Positions 33,007-43,388 are shown, counted from the first letter of the stretch. The stretch: DNA of 49,165 bases from Verrucomicrobiota bacterium (GCA_023269545.1 JAHFTB010000016.1:1-49165); one strand, 5' to 3'. A program made the numbers and translations. The notes: generated by a model from the sequence alone, not told the origin.

Positions 33007-34638
33007 TTATTTTTTAAATCTCCCTGATCTTTTTCCAAATTTACTGAAAAATTTTCGGGATATGATGGCAATTGCCGAACGAGTTTCTTCCACCCCTAGT
33101 AGCCAGCATATTCCCAGATAGCAGACCATGGCTATAGAAATAATCGAGAGCAAAGAGACTGCTCGAATCAACAGATGCGGAGAGTACACCCATGCACCCT
33201 CTGCATGCAATAGGCCCCAACATACCACACCCATACTGATTGCGGCGATCAGAGTACGTCCAGCCGTCGAAGTGAAGCGCAGGGTTTCCAACCCCTTTAC
33301 ATGGCGACTCATAATAAAGTAAAGGACACCAAAATTAAAACAGGCAGAGAGAGCGGTGGAGAGAGCGAGGCCTCTATAGCCGAGGCCGAAGTGAAAAATC
33401 AGCAGCCAATTCAAAAGGAGATTGAGCCCGATGGAACCAAAACTCACCAGCATAGGTGTCCACTTCCGATCGAGAGCGTAAAAGGCGGGAGAGAGTACCT
33501 TAATGCAGGAGTATCCGACTAATCCCAATGCATAAAACCGCAATGCTTCAGCGGTATGCAAAGTATCTGAAAAATCAAATTTTCCACGCTGATAGATGAG
33601 CGCAATGATAGGCGGTGCCAAAAGAATTAAACCCGCAGCGGATGGAATGGTTAAAAAGACCGCCAGACGCATCGCTTTGGCAAGCGTTTCTCTAAATCGA
33701 ATGGTCTCGCCGCTGGCAGCTAATTTAGATACGACAGGCAAAGTAACTGTTGCCACCGCCACTCCAAAAACCCCTAATGGCAGCTGCATGAGACGAAAAG
33801 CATAACTGAGCCAGCTAATGGGGCCATCCCCTAACCAAGAGGCAAAGATGCTATTAACCATCACATTAATTTGGACGGCACTGCCTGCAATCACCGCAGG
33901 CGCCATCAACACTAAAACAGCGCGCACTCCCGCATCGCGCCAATGAAAATCGGGAGGAAAGGAAAATCCGATTTTGTGTAATGAAGGCAACTGTACCACA
34001 AGCTGAAGAAGTCCTCCCAACAAGGTTCCCAAAGCCAAGCCAATGAGCGCCTTTTCCCCAAAAGAGGGATCCCACCACCAACCAAAAAATACGCCTCCAA
34101 TAATGGAGCCGATATTGAAGAAACTCGAGGCCATGGCAGGAGCTCCAAATACATCCTTCGCATTGAGAATTCCCATCACTAAAGCAGCCAACGAAACTAA
34201 TAAGATAAAAGGAAACATGATCCGACACAGCAAGATGGTCAGTTGTGCCTTTTCCACTGGAAAGCCTGGAGCCAAGATCCCGATCAAGGGACCGGCTCCC
34301 AAAATGCCGAGCAAGGTGATCACGCTCATAAAAACGGTAGTGAGTGTGGCCATTTTCGCTGCGAGGGCCCTTGCTGAGTTGTCGCCTTCCGTAGCAATTT
34401 TTTGGGAAAAAATGGTGACGAAGGCAGTGGACAATGCCCCTTCGGCAAAGAGATCGCGAAGCAGATTGGGAGCACGAAAAGCCGTTAAAAAAGCATCCAT
34501 ATTACGTCCGGCTCCAAAACAAGCGGCAAAGACCAGTTCTCTGATCAGCCCAAGGATTCTGCTACAAAAGACAGCAGCGGCAACCACGCCCGCTGCTCGG
34601 GTATTCAGACGATGTTCGGTCTGATGGGATTCAGGCAT
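33007..34638 (-). CDS. murJ: Lipid II flippase MurJ
   Basis: 543 residues from the ATG at 34638; a longer GTG start would overlap sua5. Fourteen predicted membrane helices with MurJ/MviN signatures: VFCSRILGLIRELVFAACFG near the N-terminus, AFLTAFRAPNLLRDLFAEGALSTAFV, and PLGVFGVAVATVTLPVVSKLA in the middle. It exports lipid-linked peptidoglycan precursor. Charged tail FGKRSGRFKK. Normal length; placed after sua5 and purE on the same strand. Confidence 0.95.
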   Translation of the reverse strand: MPESHQTEHRLNTRAAGVVAAAVFCSRILGLIRELVFAACFGAGRNMDAFLTAFRAPNLLRDLFAEGALSTAFVTIFSQKIATEGDNSARALAAKMATLTTVFMSVITLLGILGAGPLIGILAPGFPVEKAQLTILLCRIMFPFILLVSLAALVMGILNAKDVFGAPAMASSFFNIGSIIGGVFFGWWWDPSFGEKALIGLALGTLLGGLLQLVVQLPSLHKIGFSFPPDFHWRDAGVRAVLVLMAPAVIAGSAVQINVMVNSIFASWLGDGPISWLSYAFRLMQLPLGVFGVAVATVTLPVVSKLAASGETIRFRETLAKAMRLAVFLTIPSAAGLILLAPPIIALIYQRGKFDFSDTLHTAEALRFYALGLVGYSCIKVLSPAFYALDRKWTPMLVSFGSIGLNLLLNWLLIFHFGLGYRGLALSTALSACFNFGVLYFIMSRHVKGLETLRFTSTAGRTLIAAISMGVVCWGLLHAEGAWVYSPHLLIRAVSLLSIISIAMVCYLGICWLLGVEETRSAIAIISRKFFSKFGKRSGRFKK

Positions 34639-34658
34639 TTTAGAAAAGGGAGCCCCGT

Positions 34659-35660
34659 TCAATTGCTCTTTCGAGATTCCCACGTAGCTTTGGACAGTCG
34701 CTCCATGATGGCTGCTCCCAAACCGACCTCGGGCAGGGGCTCCACAAGAATAAGATCCAACCCCGCATCATCCAACTTGCGAAGCGCTGCATAGAGATGA
34801 GCCGCCGCCTCGCGAAAATCCCTCCTTGGGCTGAGATTCTCAACCATTTCAAAATTTTCTCCCGCTGAATTCCATGCCAATAAACCTACACGGAGTCCTG
34901 CCGGTGGTAAATCCCCTTCCCAGAAACGACAGGGGGTATGGGGCGCATAATGACTCTTGAGAGAACCGGGCGTGATATCCTTCCCTTTTTTCATTAATTC
35001 CACCGGTGCAAATTCTTCCAATTGTTCCTGTGTCACAGGACCTTGACGATATAAAAACAAACGATCGGATTGAATGGAAACAATGGTCGATTCAATCCCG
35101 TGCAAACAGGCACCTCCATCGATAATAAGAGGAATCCTTCCTCCCAATTCAGATTCCACATGAACAGCCTGCGTAGGACTGATTCGCCCAAAACGATTGG
35201 CGCTCGGTGCGGCTAAAGGACGTCCAAAACCTTCTATTACTTTTTGGAAGACCGGATGGGCACTCATTCGAACTGCCACTGTTTCCTGATTGGCTGTCAC
35301 AATATCCGGGACATTTTTCCGACGACGGAGTACCAGAGTCAATGGTCCCGGCCAGAATGCCTTGACCAGCCGTTCGGCAAGCGGAGACGATTCACAGATC
35401 TTGGGAAGCCAAGCCAATGTGGGCAAGTGCACAATCAGGGGATCATAGAGAGGACGCTCCTTAACTTCGAAAATGCGGGCGCATGCTGTGGAGGTTAAGG
35501 CATCTGCAGCCAGACCGTATACGGTCTCCGTAGGCAAAGCCACCACCTCACCATGAGACAGAATTCGTGCGGCTTCCGTTTCATAATCCTGTTCACACTC
35601 TGCGAAAACAATGCGCGTGTTCCACCTGCCCAGGAACTGCGCTTTCTTAAGAGAAGACAT
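34659..35660 (-). CDS. sua5: Threonylcarbamoyl-AMP synthase, Sua5 type
   Basis: 333 residues from the ATG at 35660. The YrdC domain (about 25-210) has ALPTETVYGLAADA, KERPLYDPLIVHL, FWPGPLTLVL, VAVRMSAHP, PLAAPSANRFGRISPT and IIDGG with GIESTIVSI. A C-terminal Sua5 domain follows (linker PGSLKSHYAPHTPC). It forms the N6-threonylcarbamoyl precursor for tRNA position 37. Starts 25 bases after the purE stop. Confidence 0.93.
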   Translation of the reverse strand: MSSLKKAQFLGRWNTRIVFAECEQDYETEAARILSHGEVVALPTETVYGLAADALTSTACARIFEVKERPLYDPLIVHLPTLAWLPKICESSPLAERLVKAFWPGPLTLVLRRRKNVPDIVTANQETVAVRMSAHPVFQKVIEGFGRPLAAPSANRFGRISPTQAVHVESELGGRIPLIIDGGACLHGIESTIVSIQSDRLFLYRQGPVTQEQLEEFAPVELMKKGKDITPGSLKSHYAPHTPCRFWEGDLPPAGLRVGLLAWNSAGENFEMVENLSPRRDFREAAAHLYAALRKLDDAGLDLILVEPLPEVGLGAAIMERLSKATWESRKSN

Positions 35661-35685
35661 TTCGTGGTTTTTTTGCCGTAGGTTT

Positions 35686-36195
35686 TTATTCAAGCGTGGA
35701 AGCAAGTACTTGGGCAGTTTGGCATTGACGAAACGCCTCTAATGCTTGCGCGATGGGGGGATGGCTTTCAGCTAACATGGCTGCTGCAAAAAGCGCTGCA
35801 TTCCTTGCACCGGCTGGTCCGATGGCAAAGGTTGCTACAGGAATCCCTGCGGGCATTTGAACAATGGAAAGCAGAGAATCCACCCCATGTAAAATACGGC
35901 TCTCCACGGGAACTCCTAACACTGGTATGATCGTCTGCGCGGCTAGCATCCCAGGCAAATGCGCAGCGCCTCCCGCCCCCGCAATAATCGCACGCAATCC
36001 CCGCGACTGAGCCTCCCGAGCATATTGCGCCATTAAATCCGGTGTCCGATGAGCCGAAACTACACGACACTCGTGCTCAATGCTCAATTCCTCCAACATT
36101 TGAGACGCTTCCCGAAGGGTTTCCCAATCGGACTCACTTCCCATTACTATTCCCACTAGTGGTTTTGTGGTATTGGTGGGCATAAATCGAGGCAT
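35686..36195 (-). CDS. purE: N5-carboxyaminoimidazole ribonucleotide mutase PurE
   Basis: 169 residues. Class I PurE motifs: [42 protein letters not shown] and [30 protein letters not shown] short Thr-rich N-terminal extension precedes the core; an internal ATG at 36183 is an alternative start. No purK is adjacent. It is divergent from the cold-shock gene. Confidence 0.95.
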   Translation of the reverse strand: MPRFMPTNTTKPLVGIVMGSESDWETLREASQMLEELSIEHECRVVSAHRTPDLMAQYAREAQSRGLRAIIAGAGGAAHLPGMLAAQTIIPVLGVPVESRILHGVDSLLSIVQMPAGIPVATFAIGPAGARNAALFAAAMLAESHPPIAQALEAFRQCQTAQVLASTLE

Positions 36196-36261
36196 TCTGA
36201 AGAAATGCTTGAACTCTTATAGTAAAAAATCGCCAAATTTGTAAACATTTGCTAGTTGAGC

Positions 36262-36295
36262 TGATGAGAAAGGAGCGATAGCTACTTCCTCATCA
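36262..36295 (+). promoter_or_regulatory. Possible hairpin in the csp leader
   Basis: TGATGAG (36262-36268) and CTCATCA (36289-36295) could pair, with a few more internal pairs, in the long region between purE and the cold-shock gene. Leaders of cold-shock mRNAs are often structured and temperature responsive; whether this region is transcribed is unknown. Confidence 0.25.
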
Positions 36296-36354
36296 ATGAG
36301 AACCAAATAAAGCTTGGATGGTTTTCCGGAGAAAACATTAATATAGTAGTGAAT

Positions 36355-36573
36355 ATGGCGAAAGGAACGGTAAAGTGGTTCAATGACAAAAAAGGGTACG
36401 GATTTATTACTGATCCCAATGTGGAAGGTGATATCTTTGTACATTTCGGTGCAATCCAAACAAATGGCTTTCGGTCCCTCAAAGAAGGCGATGAAGTGGA
36501 ATACGAGCTTCTTCAAAACGAAAAAGGTTCCCGTGCCGACAAGGTTTTAATCATCCGGGAGAGTGCAAAATAA
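36355..36573 (+). CDS. cspA: Cold-shock domain protein
   Basis: 72 residues from the ATG at 36355. Single OB-fold cold-shock domain with both RNP motifs: KGYGFIT (RNP1) and DIFVHFGAI (RNP2), and the usual start KGTVKWFN. It acts as an RNA chaperone. The last 11 bases overlap the shikimate kinase start, so the two genes are probably one transcript. Confidence 0.95.
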   Translation: MAKGTVKWFNDKKGYGFITDPNVEGDIFVHFGAIQTNGFRSLKEGDEVEYELLQNEKGSRADKVLIIRESAK

Positions 36574-37084
36574 TCTTGTTCTCGTCGGCTTTATGGGCTC
36601 AGGAAAGAGCTCAATAGGCAGGAGACTTGCAGCAAAACAAAAAAAGCCGTTTGTAGACACGGATGCGGAAATCGCAGCCACCGCCGGAATCTCAATCCGT
36701 AAGATCTTTACTCAAGAGGGAGAAGAAGTATTTCGCAACCGGGAAACGGCTGTTCTGCGAAGCCTGGCCCATCGTAAAGGAATTATTTTGGCAACCGGAG
36801 GAGGAATTATCCTCCGCGAAGAAAATCGCCGCCTGCTTCGCGAAATCGGCCTGGTCATTTGGCTATATGCCCGATCCGATATTCTCTTTGCACGAGCCAT
36901 GCGTTCTCGTAAACGCCCCTTGCTGCAAGTGGAAAATCCATGGGAGACATTCGAGTCTCTCCTAGCCTCACGGGAGGCACTCTATCGGAAAAGCGCAAAT
37001 TTCCAGGTGGATTCTTCCTATTTAAATCACGATGAAGCCGCTTCAAAAATATTGGAGTTTGTAGTTCATAAACCCCACGACTAA
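36563..37084 (+). CDS. aroK: Shikimate kinase
   Basis: 173 residues from a GTG at 36563 inside the end of the cold-shock gene, preceded by GGGAGA at about 36558. The Walker A is [11 protein letters not shown] (residues 9-19). Shikimate-binding DTDAEIA, the GGG loop ([14 protein letters not shown]) and the lid RKRPLL are all present. It phosphorylates shikimate at C3 in aromatic amino acid synthesis. No other aro gene is nearby, and the csp-aroK pairing is unusual. Confidence 0.93.
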   Translation: MQNNLVLVGFMGSGKSSIGRRLAAKQKKPFVDTDAEIAATAGISIRKIFTQEGEEVFRNRETAVLRSLAHRKGIILATGGGIILREENRRLLREIGLVIWLYARSDILFARAMRSRKRPLLQVENPWETFESLLASREALYRKSANFQVDSSYLNHDEAASKILEFVVHKPHD

Positions 37085-37191
37085 AAAAGTCGCGAATTGC
37101 CCTCAAGAAGACTGCGTCTCTTTCTATTTCCATCTCTTTCTCTCTTTTAAGAAAGAGACACTCCCTCAATTAACGACAAATTACGAACTGA

Positions 37192-38310
<1,119 letters not shown>

Positions 38311-38371
38311 TTGCAAAAGCTATCTATGGGCGGACTCTACTTGTGCCCGGCACACCGCCTGATGCCTTTTT

Positions 38372-39586
38372 ATGAGCCAGCAGTCTAAACTTTCAGTCCG
38401 GGACATCGATGTCCATGGTAAACGCGTGCTCGTGCGAGTGGATTTTAATGTTCCTGTCGATGATCACTTATGCATCACGGATGACACCCGTATCTCAGAA
38501 AGCCTTCCCACATTGGAACTTTTGAGAAAAAATGAAGCCCGCCTGATTCTGCTGGCGCATTTTGGACGTCCCAAAGGAAAAGTCGTCGAAAAATATTCGC
38601 TGAAACCCGTTTTCGAACGCTTACGCACGCTAATTGGAGGCAATGTTTCCTTTTCGCCAAATTGTGTAGGACCTGCCGCCGAAGCCGCTACACACGCACT
38701 CCAAGATGGAGACATTCTCCTGATGGAAAATGTCCGTTTTCATGCTGAAGAGGAAGCCAACGATCCCGCATTTGCTGCTCAGCTAGCAAAATTGGGAGAC
38801 CTCTACGTCAACGATGCCTTCGGTGCCGCCCATCGAGCCCATGCTTCCACGGAAGGGGTCACCCGGTATTTTCCCCAAGCTGCCATGGGACTCCTCCTGG
38901 AAAAGGAAATAAAGTATCTTCAAGGAGAACTCGAGAATCCACGGAAACCTTTTCTCGTGATTCTCGGAGGGTCCAAAGTATCTGATAAAATCGGTGTCAT
39001 CAAAGCTCTGATGGAAAAGGCGGATATTTTCTTAATCGGCGGAGCCATGGCATATACCTTTCTCAAAGCCCAAGGCATTGAGGTTGCCAACAGTCGAGTA
39101 GAGGAGGACAAGTTGGATCTTGCCCGAGAACTACTGAATCTGGCGGCAAGCAAAGGTCTCAAATTCCTACTACCCATTGATTGTATTGAAACCCAGGAAA
39201 TCAAATCCGCAGCCACCTGGAATAATACCCAGCCATTTCCTCCGGGAAAGGGCGTTACCGCTAGCTGGATGGGTGTGGACATTGGAATCAAAACACGAGC
39301 CCTTTATTCCGCTGAAATTGCTCAAGCAGCCACAATTCTTTGGAACGGCCCCGTAGGAGTTTTTGAAATTGCGGAATTTTCCGGAGGAACTCGCGCCCTC
39401 GCAGAAGCCATTGCCGCAAATTCTTCTGCCACTTCCATCATTGGCGGAGGAGATTCTGTCACCGCCGTAAAACAGTTTGGACTGGCAAATAAAATGACTT
39501 TTATCTCCACGGGCGGAGGAGCCTCTCTGGAGCTACTCGAAGGGCGTGTGCTTCCGGGAATCGCTGCGCTTACCAACAAAAAATAG
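38372..39586 (+). CDS. pgk: Phosphoglycerate kinase
   Basis: 404 residues. RVLVRVDFNVPVDD at the N-terminus, HFGRPKG, LLMENVRFHAEEEAND, YVNDAFGAAHRAHAST, VILGGSKVSDKIGVI, ILWNGPVGVFE and IIGGGDSVTAVKQ with FISTGGGASLELLEG at the end. All nucleotide- and substrate-binding motifs are intact. The ATG at 38372 is followed by a short Ser/Gln-rich lead. Confidence 0.97.
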   Translation: MSQQSKLSVRDIDVHGKRVLVRVDFNVPVDDHLCITDDTRISESLPTLELLRKNEARLILLAHFGRPKGKVVEKYSLKPVFERLRTLIGGNVSFSPNCVGPAAEAATHALQDGDILLMENVRFHAEEEANDPAFAAQLAKLGDLYVNDAFGAAHRAHASTEGVTRYFPQAAMGLLLEKEIKYLQGELENPRKPFLVILGGSKVSDKIGVIKALMEKADIFLIGGAMAYTFLKAQGIEVANSRVEEDKLDLARELLNLAASKGLKFLLPIDCIETQEIKSAATWNNTQPFPPGKGVTASWMGVDIGIKTRALYSAEIAQAATILWNGPVGVFEIAEFSGGTRALAEAIAANSSATSIIGGGDSVTAVKQFGLANKMTFISTGGGASLELLEGRVLPGIAALTNKK

Positions 39587-39595
39587 TTTCCTTTC

Positions 39596-40363
39596 GTGCG
39601 AAAAAAAATCATCACTGCTAACTGGAAAATGAATATGACTCTCGCAGAAGCGGAGAGTTTTTATTCTGCTTTCATCCTGGAACTTCCTAAAAATAATCAC
39701 GTCGAAACCATTATTGCTCCCCCTTTCACAGCATTGGGAAAATTGTCCGAGTTAAACCACAGGTCCCAAAAAATAAAATTGGCTGCTCAAAACATGTATT
39801 TTGAGATGTCAGGAGCTTATACCGGCGAGATTAGTCCCACTTTACTAAAAGAATTCTTTATCCGCTACGTGATCTTAGGGCACAGCGAACGCAGAACGAT
39901 TTTCGGAGAGACTGACCCATTCATTTCTCGGAAAGTACATGCAGCCCTCACCGCACAACTACATCCCATCCTTTGTATTGGAGAAACGTTGGCACAGCGG
40001 GATGCAGGCAAAGAGCAAGAAGTTCTGGAGCAACAGTTAAGTGCCAGTCTCCAAGGAGTCAGCTCTCTGAAATTCGAAAACATCGTCATTGCTTACGAAC
40101 CCATCTGGGCGATTGGCACAGGCCGGAATGCCACACCGGAACAGGCTCAGGAAACACATGCTTTTATTCGCTCAATATTGGCTCAACTTACGAATCTAGA
40201 AACTGCTGAAAAAATGCAGATTCAATATGGAGGCAGTGTAAAACCAAACAATGCGAGAGCGCTTCTCTGTCAACCCGATATCGACGGTGCATTAGTCGGT
40301 GGAGCTAGTTTGGATCCCAGAAATTTCGCGGAAATTATTAAGATCGGAAACGAATTATCATAA
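39596..40363 (+). CDS. tpiA: Triosephosphate isomerase
   Basis: 255 residues from a GTG at 39596, 9 bases after pgk. TIM-barrel motifs ITANWKMNMT, ILGHSERRTIFGE (electrophilic His), AYEPIWAIGTG (catalytic Glu) and IQYGGSVKPNNA with GALVGGASL are present. No fusion with other domains. Confidence 0.97.
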   Translation: MRKKIITANWKMNMTLAEAESFYSAFILELPKNNHVETIIAPPFTALGKLSELNHRSQKIKLAAQNMYFEMSGAYTGEISPTLLKEFFIRYVILGHSERRTIFGETDPFISRKVHAALTAQLHPILCIGETLAQRDAGKEQEVLEQQLSASLQGVSSLKFENIVIAYEPIWAIGTGRNATPEQAQETHAFIRSILAQLTNLETAEKMQIQYGGSVKPNNARALLCQPDIDGALVGGASLDPRNFAEIIKIGNELS

Positions 40364-40412
40364 ATATTTCACATAACCAATTTAATATCAGCATACTTCC
40401 GATCTTTATTCC

Positions 40413-41324
40413 ATGTCTGTCCTCATTGTCGGCTCCGTTGCCTTAGATCACGTCAAAACACCTGCTGAAGAAAAAGAAAACCTTCTCGGAGGTTCCGCTT
40501 CTTATGCTTCTGTTGCTGCCAGCTTTTTTTATCCCGTTAATTTTGTAGGAATCGTTGGGACGGATTTTCCCGTGGAACACCGTCAATTCCTAGCTTCCCG
40601 CCTGATTAATTTGGAAGGCCTGCAGGTTGTGGAAGGCAAAACTTTTCGATGGTCCGGAGAATATCTCGATAATATGAACTATCGGGAAACGCTTTCCGTG
40701 GAACTCAATGTGTTTCAAAATTTCACCCCAACACTCCCGCCATCCTACCGTTCCAGTCCCTATGTTCTCTTAGGCAATATCGCACCGACCCTCCAACGCC
40801 ATGTTTTGGATCAAATAGATTCCCCGCGTTTTGTCATAGCCGACACTATGAATTTATGGATTGAGACATCGCGCAAGGAGCTCCTGGAACTCTTAAAGTG
40901 CGTCAATATGCTCATTTTAAATGAATCTGAAGCTCGCCTTCTCACTGGCTCGGCCAATTTGATAACTGCCGGTCGTCTGATTCGCGCATTAGGTCCGCAA
41001 TTTGTTATAATAAATAAAGGCGAACATGGTTCCCTTCTTTTTGGAGAAAATGCTTTCTTCAGTTGTCCTGCCTATCCATTGGAAGAAATTCGCGATCCCA
41101 CCGGTGCCGGTGATAGCTTTGCGGGTGGGCTAATCGGCTATCTCGCCAGCATAATTGCTGAAAAAAGCGATGCGATCACCTTCGATCAATTACGATCGGC
41201 AGTAGTTTACGGAACTCTTCTCGCCAGTTTTAACGTGGAATCGTTTAGCATCGAGCGCTTACGAGTGCTCACCCATACCGACATAGAAAAACGTTATCAT
41301 CTCTTTCGTCTAATTAGTTCGTAG
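40413..41324 (+). CDS. PfkB-family carbohydrate kinase
   Basis: 303 residues. N-terminal VLIVGSVALDHVKTP and LLGGSASYASVAASFF match the PfkB entry motif, with FVGIVGTDFP following. NESEARLLTG and the C-terminal DPTGAGDSFAGGLIGYL (catalytic Asp and anion hole) complete the fold. The substrate cannot be read off; members act on ribose, fructose-6-P, adenosine and others. Position after tpiA suggests co-transcription. The terminal ISS-stop comes from a family D tail repeat. Confidence 0.88.
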   Translation: MSVLIVGSVALDHVKTPAEEKENLLGGSASYASVAASFFYPVNFVGIVGTDFPVEHRQFLASRLINLEGLQVVEGKTFRWSGEYLDNMNYRETLSVELNVFQNFTPTLPPSYRSSPYVLLGNIAPTLQRHVLDQIDSPRFVIADTMNLWIETSRKELLELLKCVNMLILNESEARLLTGSANLITAGRLIRALGPQFVIINKGEHGSLLFGENAFFSCPAYPLEEIRDPTGAGDSFAGGLIGYLASIIAEKSDAITFDQLRSAVVYGTLLASFNVESFSIERLRVLTHTDIEKRYHLFRLISS

Positions 41325-41382
41325 TTCGTAGAAGTGGGTAGTTCTTAGTTCACTATAATTGGTAACTACTCAGCCCACTGGA
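41312..41382. repeat. Family D tail repeat, copy D2
   Basis: ATTAGTTCGTAGTTCGTAG ... GGTAACTACTCAGCCCA. It resembles 20793-20862 at both ends and less so in the middle, and provides the ISS-stop end of the PfkB protein. Its distal part overlaps the corrected reading frame of the broken toxin. Confidence 0.55.
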
Positions 41383-41399
41383 AATTGATGGAGGAAATG

Positions 41400-41678
41400 C
41401 TATAATGGAAGACCATGAAAAGAGAGCTGACAGATCTCAGGCAACTGACCTCCGAAGAAAAAGAGCCTTGTATATTGACCGTGGAGCGCTTTGGTAGCCA
41501 GCGAGGCTTTTCCAAAATCTACTTCTCCTCGTAATCCTCGTATTTGAGAAGTGAGTGGCACCACAAGCGAGCGAGCATCTTCATCGCGAGGAACATGCCA
41601 TATAAGAACAGGTCGGCTTTTCCCGACCAATCCAAGATCAGCAAACCATACTTCTCCAGCCTGTGGTTCAGTATTCAC
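41400..41678 (-). pseudogene. PemK/MazF-family toxin, probably frameshifted
   Basis: The GTG start at 41678 overlaps the antitoxin by 11 bases. The first ~58 residues are a good PemK/MazF start: GEVWFADLG, KSRPVLIW, LVVPLTSQIRGLRGEVDFGK. After that the frame leaves the family. Shifting by one base near 41505-41514 restores PRWLPKRSTVNIQGSFSS, matching the expected W-L-P-K-x-S-x-V-N-x-Q-G region, and that frame ends with TAG near 41370. An extra base in the coding sequence (or a sequencing error) therefore most likely inactivates the RNase. Confidence 0.7.
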
Positions 41679-41895
41679 CTAATGTCTCCGTCCACGCTGC
41701 CGCTTGATCTTCGGGAGAAAGAAGATGGGGCGATTTGGGGGGTACTTCAAATGGCAGTGCTTTACGCAACTCGATCTGAGCCAAAAGAAGATTAAATGCA
41801 TCACTGGGTTTCATACCCAGTTGATTCAAAATCTTCGAAGCATTTTTCAACCGTTTGGTAGGAACCCGAGCACGGAATAAGGTTGTAGCATCCAT
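41668..41895 (-). CDS. RelB/DinJ-type antitoxin
   Basis: 75 residues from the ATG at 41895 (a TTG two codons upstream is also possible). The N-terminal ribbon-helix-helix pattern TTLFRARVPTKRLKNASKILNQLGMKPSDAFNLLLAQIELRKALPFEV is typical of RelB/DinJ. The C-terminal tail (LLSPEDQAAAWTETLGEY) would bind the toxin. It overlaps the toxin start, as in many toxin-antitoxin pairs, although RelB with a PemK-type toxin is a mixed pairing. Confidence 0.8.
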   Translation of the reverse strand: MDATTLFRARVPTKRLKNASKILNQLGMKPSDAFNLLLAQIELRKALPFEVPPKSPHLLSPEDQAAAWTETLGEY

Positions 41896-41897
41896 GC

Positions 41898-42092
41898 TCA
41901 AATCACAGTTGCGTATGTTCCTTTTTTATTTTCGTAGGGTGCTTCATTTATTATGTGTCGAATGTATTCATTAAATCCCATCTTCCTCTCGGCGGCCGCT
42001 TTTTGCAATTTTTTGTAATCCTCTCGCAAAAACGCACCGAGAGAACGCGCTTGTTGAGGTCTGGTTGATCTGGCACGCTCAAAATTCGCAGG
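41898..42092 (-). pseudogene. Ribbon-helix-helix protein remnant
   Basis: A 64-codon minus-strand frame that begins right after a TGA and lacks a good start. Its centre reads LREDYKKLQKAAAERKMGFN then EYIRHIINEAP, a clear ribbon-helix-helix/CopG-like pattern. It ends just before the RelB-like gene. Possibly the truncated antitoxin of a second module, or an N-terminally decayed partner. Confidence 0.6.
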
Positions 42093-42136
42093 TCACTTAC
42101 ACCTGATCAATACCATCTTTTTCTTCCTAAATAGCT

Positions 42137-42229
42137 TACTCAGTGATGTGACGCAAAAAAGGAAACCTGGTAGGCTAAAATGGTTTTTTTGCTCCCAGAG
42201 CTCCAGAAATGCGTAACGTCAGTTACTAA
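42137..42229. repeat. Family A fold-back repeat, copy A6
   Basis: ACTCAGTGATGTGACGCAAA ... ATGCGTAACGTCAGTTACT with the interior TGGTTTTTTTGCTCCCAGAGC. It lies at the 3' end of a short minus-strand open frame, which reads into the repeat. Confidence 0.9.
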
Positions 42230-42421
42230 TCTCGTTTCTAGCCCAACCGAATTTTCTGATAAAAAATCCTTCGTAACCCAATCATTGTTTTCCACGATGT
42301 CCACTAGCTCTTCAGTAACGCCCCTTCTGCTTGGGATTCCGTAAACCTCTTGGCTTCTAATCGCTGTGAGATAGCCAACGTATTGATGCTCATAGGTATA
42401 ATTTATTTGAAAATGGCACAA
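42230..42421 (-). other. Protein-like open frame truncated by repeat A6
   Basis: The minus-strand frame starts with TTG at 42421 and reads YEHQYVGYLTAIRSQEVYG, then RRGVTEELVDIVENNDWVTK, before entering repeat A6. Composition is protein-like, but no family is recognised and there is no ATG start. It may be the tail of a gene disrupted by the repeat. The rest of 42230-42553 holds a family C word (42452-42461) and half of a family B end (42486-42502). Confidence 0.35.
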
Positions 42422-42485
42422 AAATCAACCAATGGAGCCTTTCTGCATGGGTTTCGCTATAATTCTTCCCACACTGTTTTTAGGC

Positions 42486-42502
42486 CTTTTTGCGTAAGTC
42501 CT
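42486..42502. repeat. Partial family B end
   Basis: TTTTTGCGTAAGTCCT matches the right end of the 61-bp family B element, with no partner end within 61 bases upstream. Likely a truncated copy. Confidence 0.5.
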
Positions 42503-42553
42503 GGAGATTTCACTATAAATATCGGTTATAGTGAAGACATCTCATTTCCAGCA

Positions 42554-43042
42554 ATGCCCGAGCCAAACGAGTCCCATAAGCCTACAGGTCGTGTGATCTT
42601 GCCTCCTCGCCGTCGCACTCCTATTTCTCCGACAGGGGTCCCCAAACAGCCGCAGAGTACAGTCCCTCCTCCTTCTTCAGCTGAGGCCGCACCATCCGCA
42701 CCATCTTACAAACCACCCCCTTCGCCTCCACCGGGGATTTCTTCGATTTCCGGCCTTCAGCAGGGTTCTTCTCTTCCGGAATCTCCCGTATCCGAGACAG
42801 GCGAAGCGCAAGAAATTCAAGAACCTCCTTCTCCGACGGAAAAGAGATTTTCTGCTTCTCAATTGCCTATCAAACTGGTACCTCCCGAATCAGATTCTTT
42901 TTCTGTAGAGGAGCCCTTGAAAGGGCTGATTCCCCTCGAGGGTGCGATCAGTCCGATAGCCATTTATTTGGCTTTGGGTGCTTCCTTGGTGGCTTTGGGA
43001 ATTCAGGTGTGGATATTACTCGGTGCTACTTCTGCGGGATAA
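42554..43042 (+). CDS. Proline-rich protein with C-terminal membrane anchor
   Basis: 162 residues from the ATG at 42554. Residues 1-100 are dominated by Pro, Ser and Glu with a basic cluster (VILPPRRRTP). A C-terminal hydrophobic helix (about 137-158: IAIYLALGASLVALGIQVWILL) makes it a tail-anchored protein. There is no enzymatic motif. It lies 19 bases before trxA and is probably co-transcribed. Function unknown. Confidence 0.75.
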   Translation: MPEPNESHKPTGRVILPPRRRTPISPTGVPKQPQSTVPPPSSAEAAPSAPSYKPPPSPPPGISSISGLQQGSSLPESPVSETGEAQEIQEPPSPTEKRFSASQLPIKLVPPESDSFSVEEPLKGLIPLEGAISPIAIYLALGASLVALGIQVWILLGATSAG

Positions 43043-43061
43043 CGAAAACAAAGACTATTTT

Positions 43062-43388
43062 ATGGCAAGTGAACTCGTTACTGAAATTACTGATTCAAAT
43101 TTTGATGTCCAAGTAACTCAAGCTACTTTACCGGTACTGGTGGACTTTTGGGCTCCCTGGTGCGCTCCTTGTCGCATGATTGGGCCCGTAGTGGAACAAA
43201 TTGCTTCCGAATTTCAGGGAAAAGTCGTCGTGGGAAAAGTGAATGTAGATGAAAATCCAAAAATCTCAGAACAATTTCGTATTCAGGCAATTCCAGCGAT
43301 TTTTATCTTCCGGGATGGCGAAGTAAAAGATAAAGTGGTGGGGCTGACTAGCAAGGCCAACCTGATTGCAAAACTTACCGCTCTATAG
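43062..43388 (+). CDS. trxA: Thioredoxin
   Basis: 108 residues from the ATG at 43062. The active site is WCAPC (Cys34, Cys37), with Ala instead of the usual Gly, in VDFWAPWCAPCRMIGP. The cis-Pro loop IQAIPAIFIF and the VDENPKI strand are intact. The stop codon TAG is part of a family C repeat (CTATAGCG). Confidence 0.95.
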   Translation: MASELVTEITDSNFDVQVTQATLPVLVDFWAPWCAPCRMIGPVVEQIASEFQGKVVVGKVNVDENPKISEQFRIQAIPAIFIFRDGEVKDKVVGLTSKANLIAKLTAL

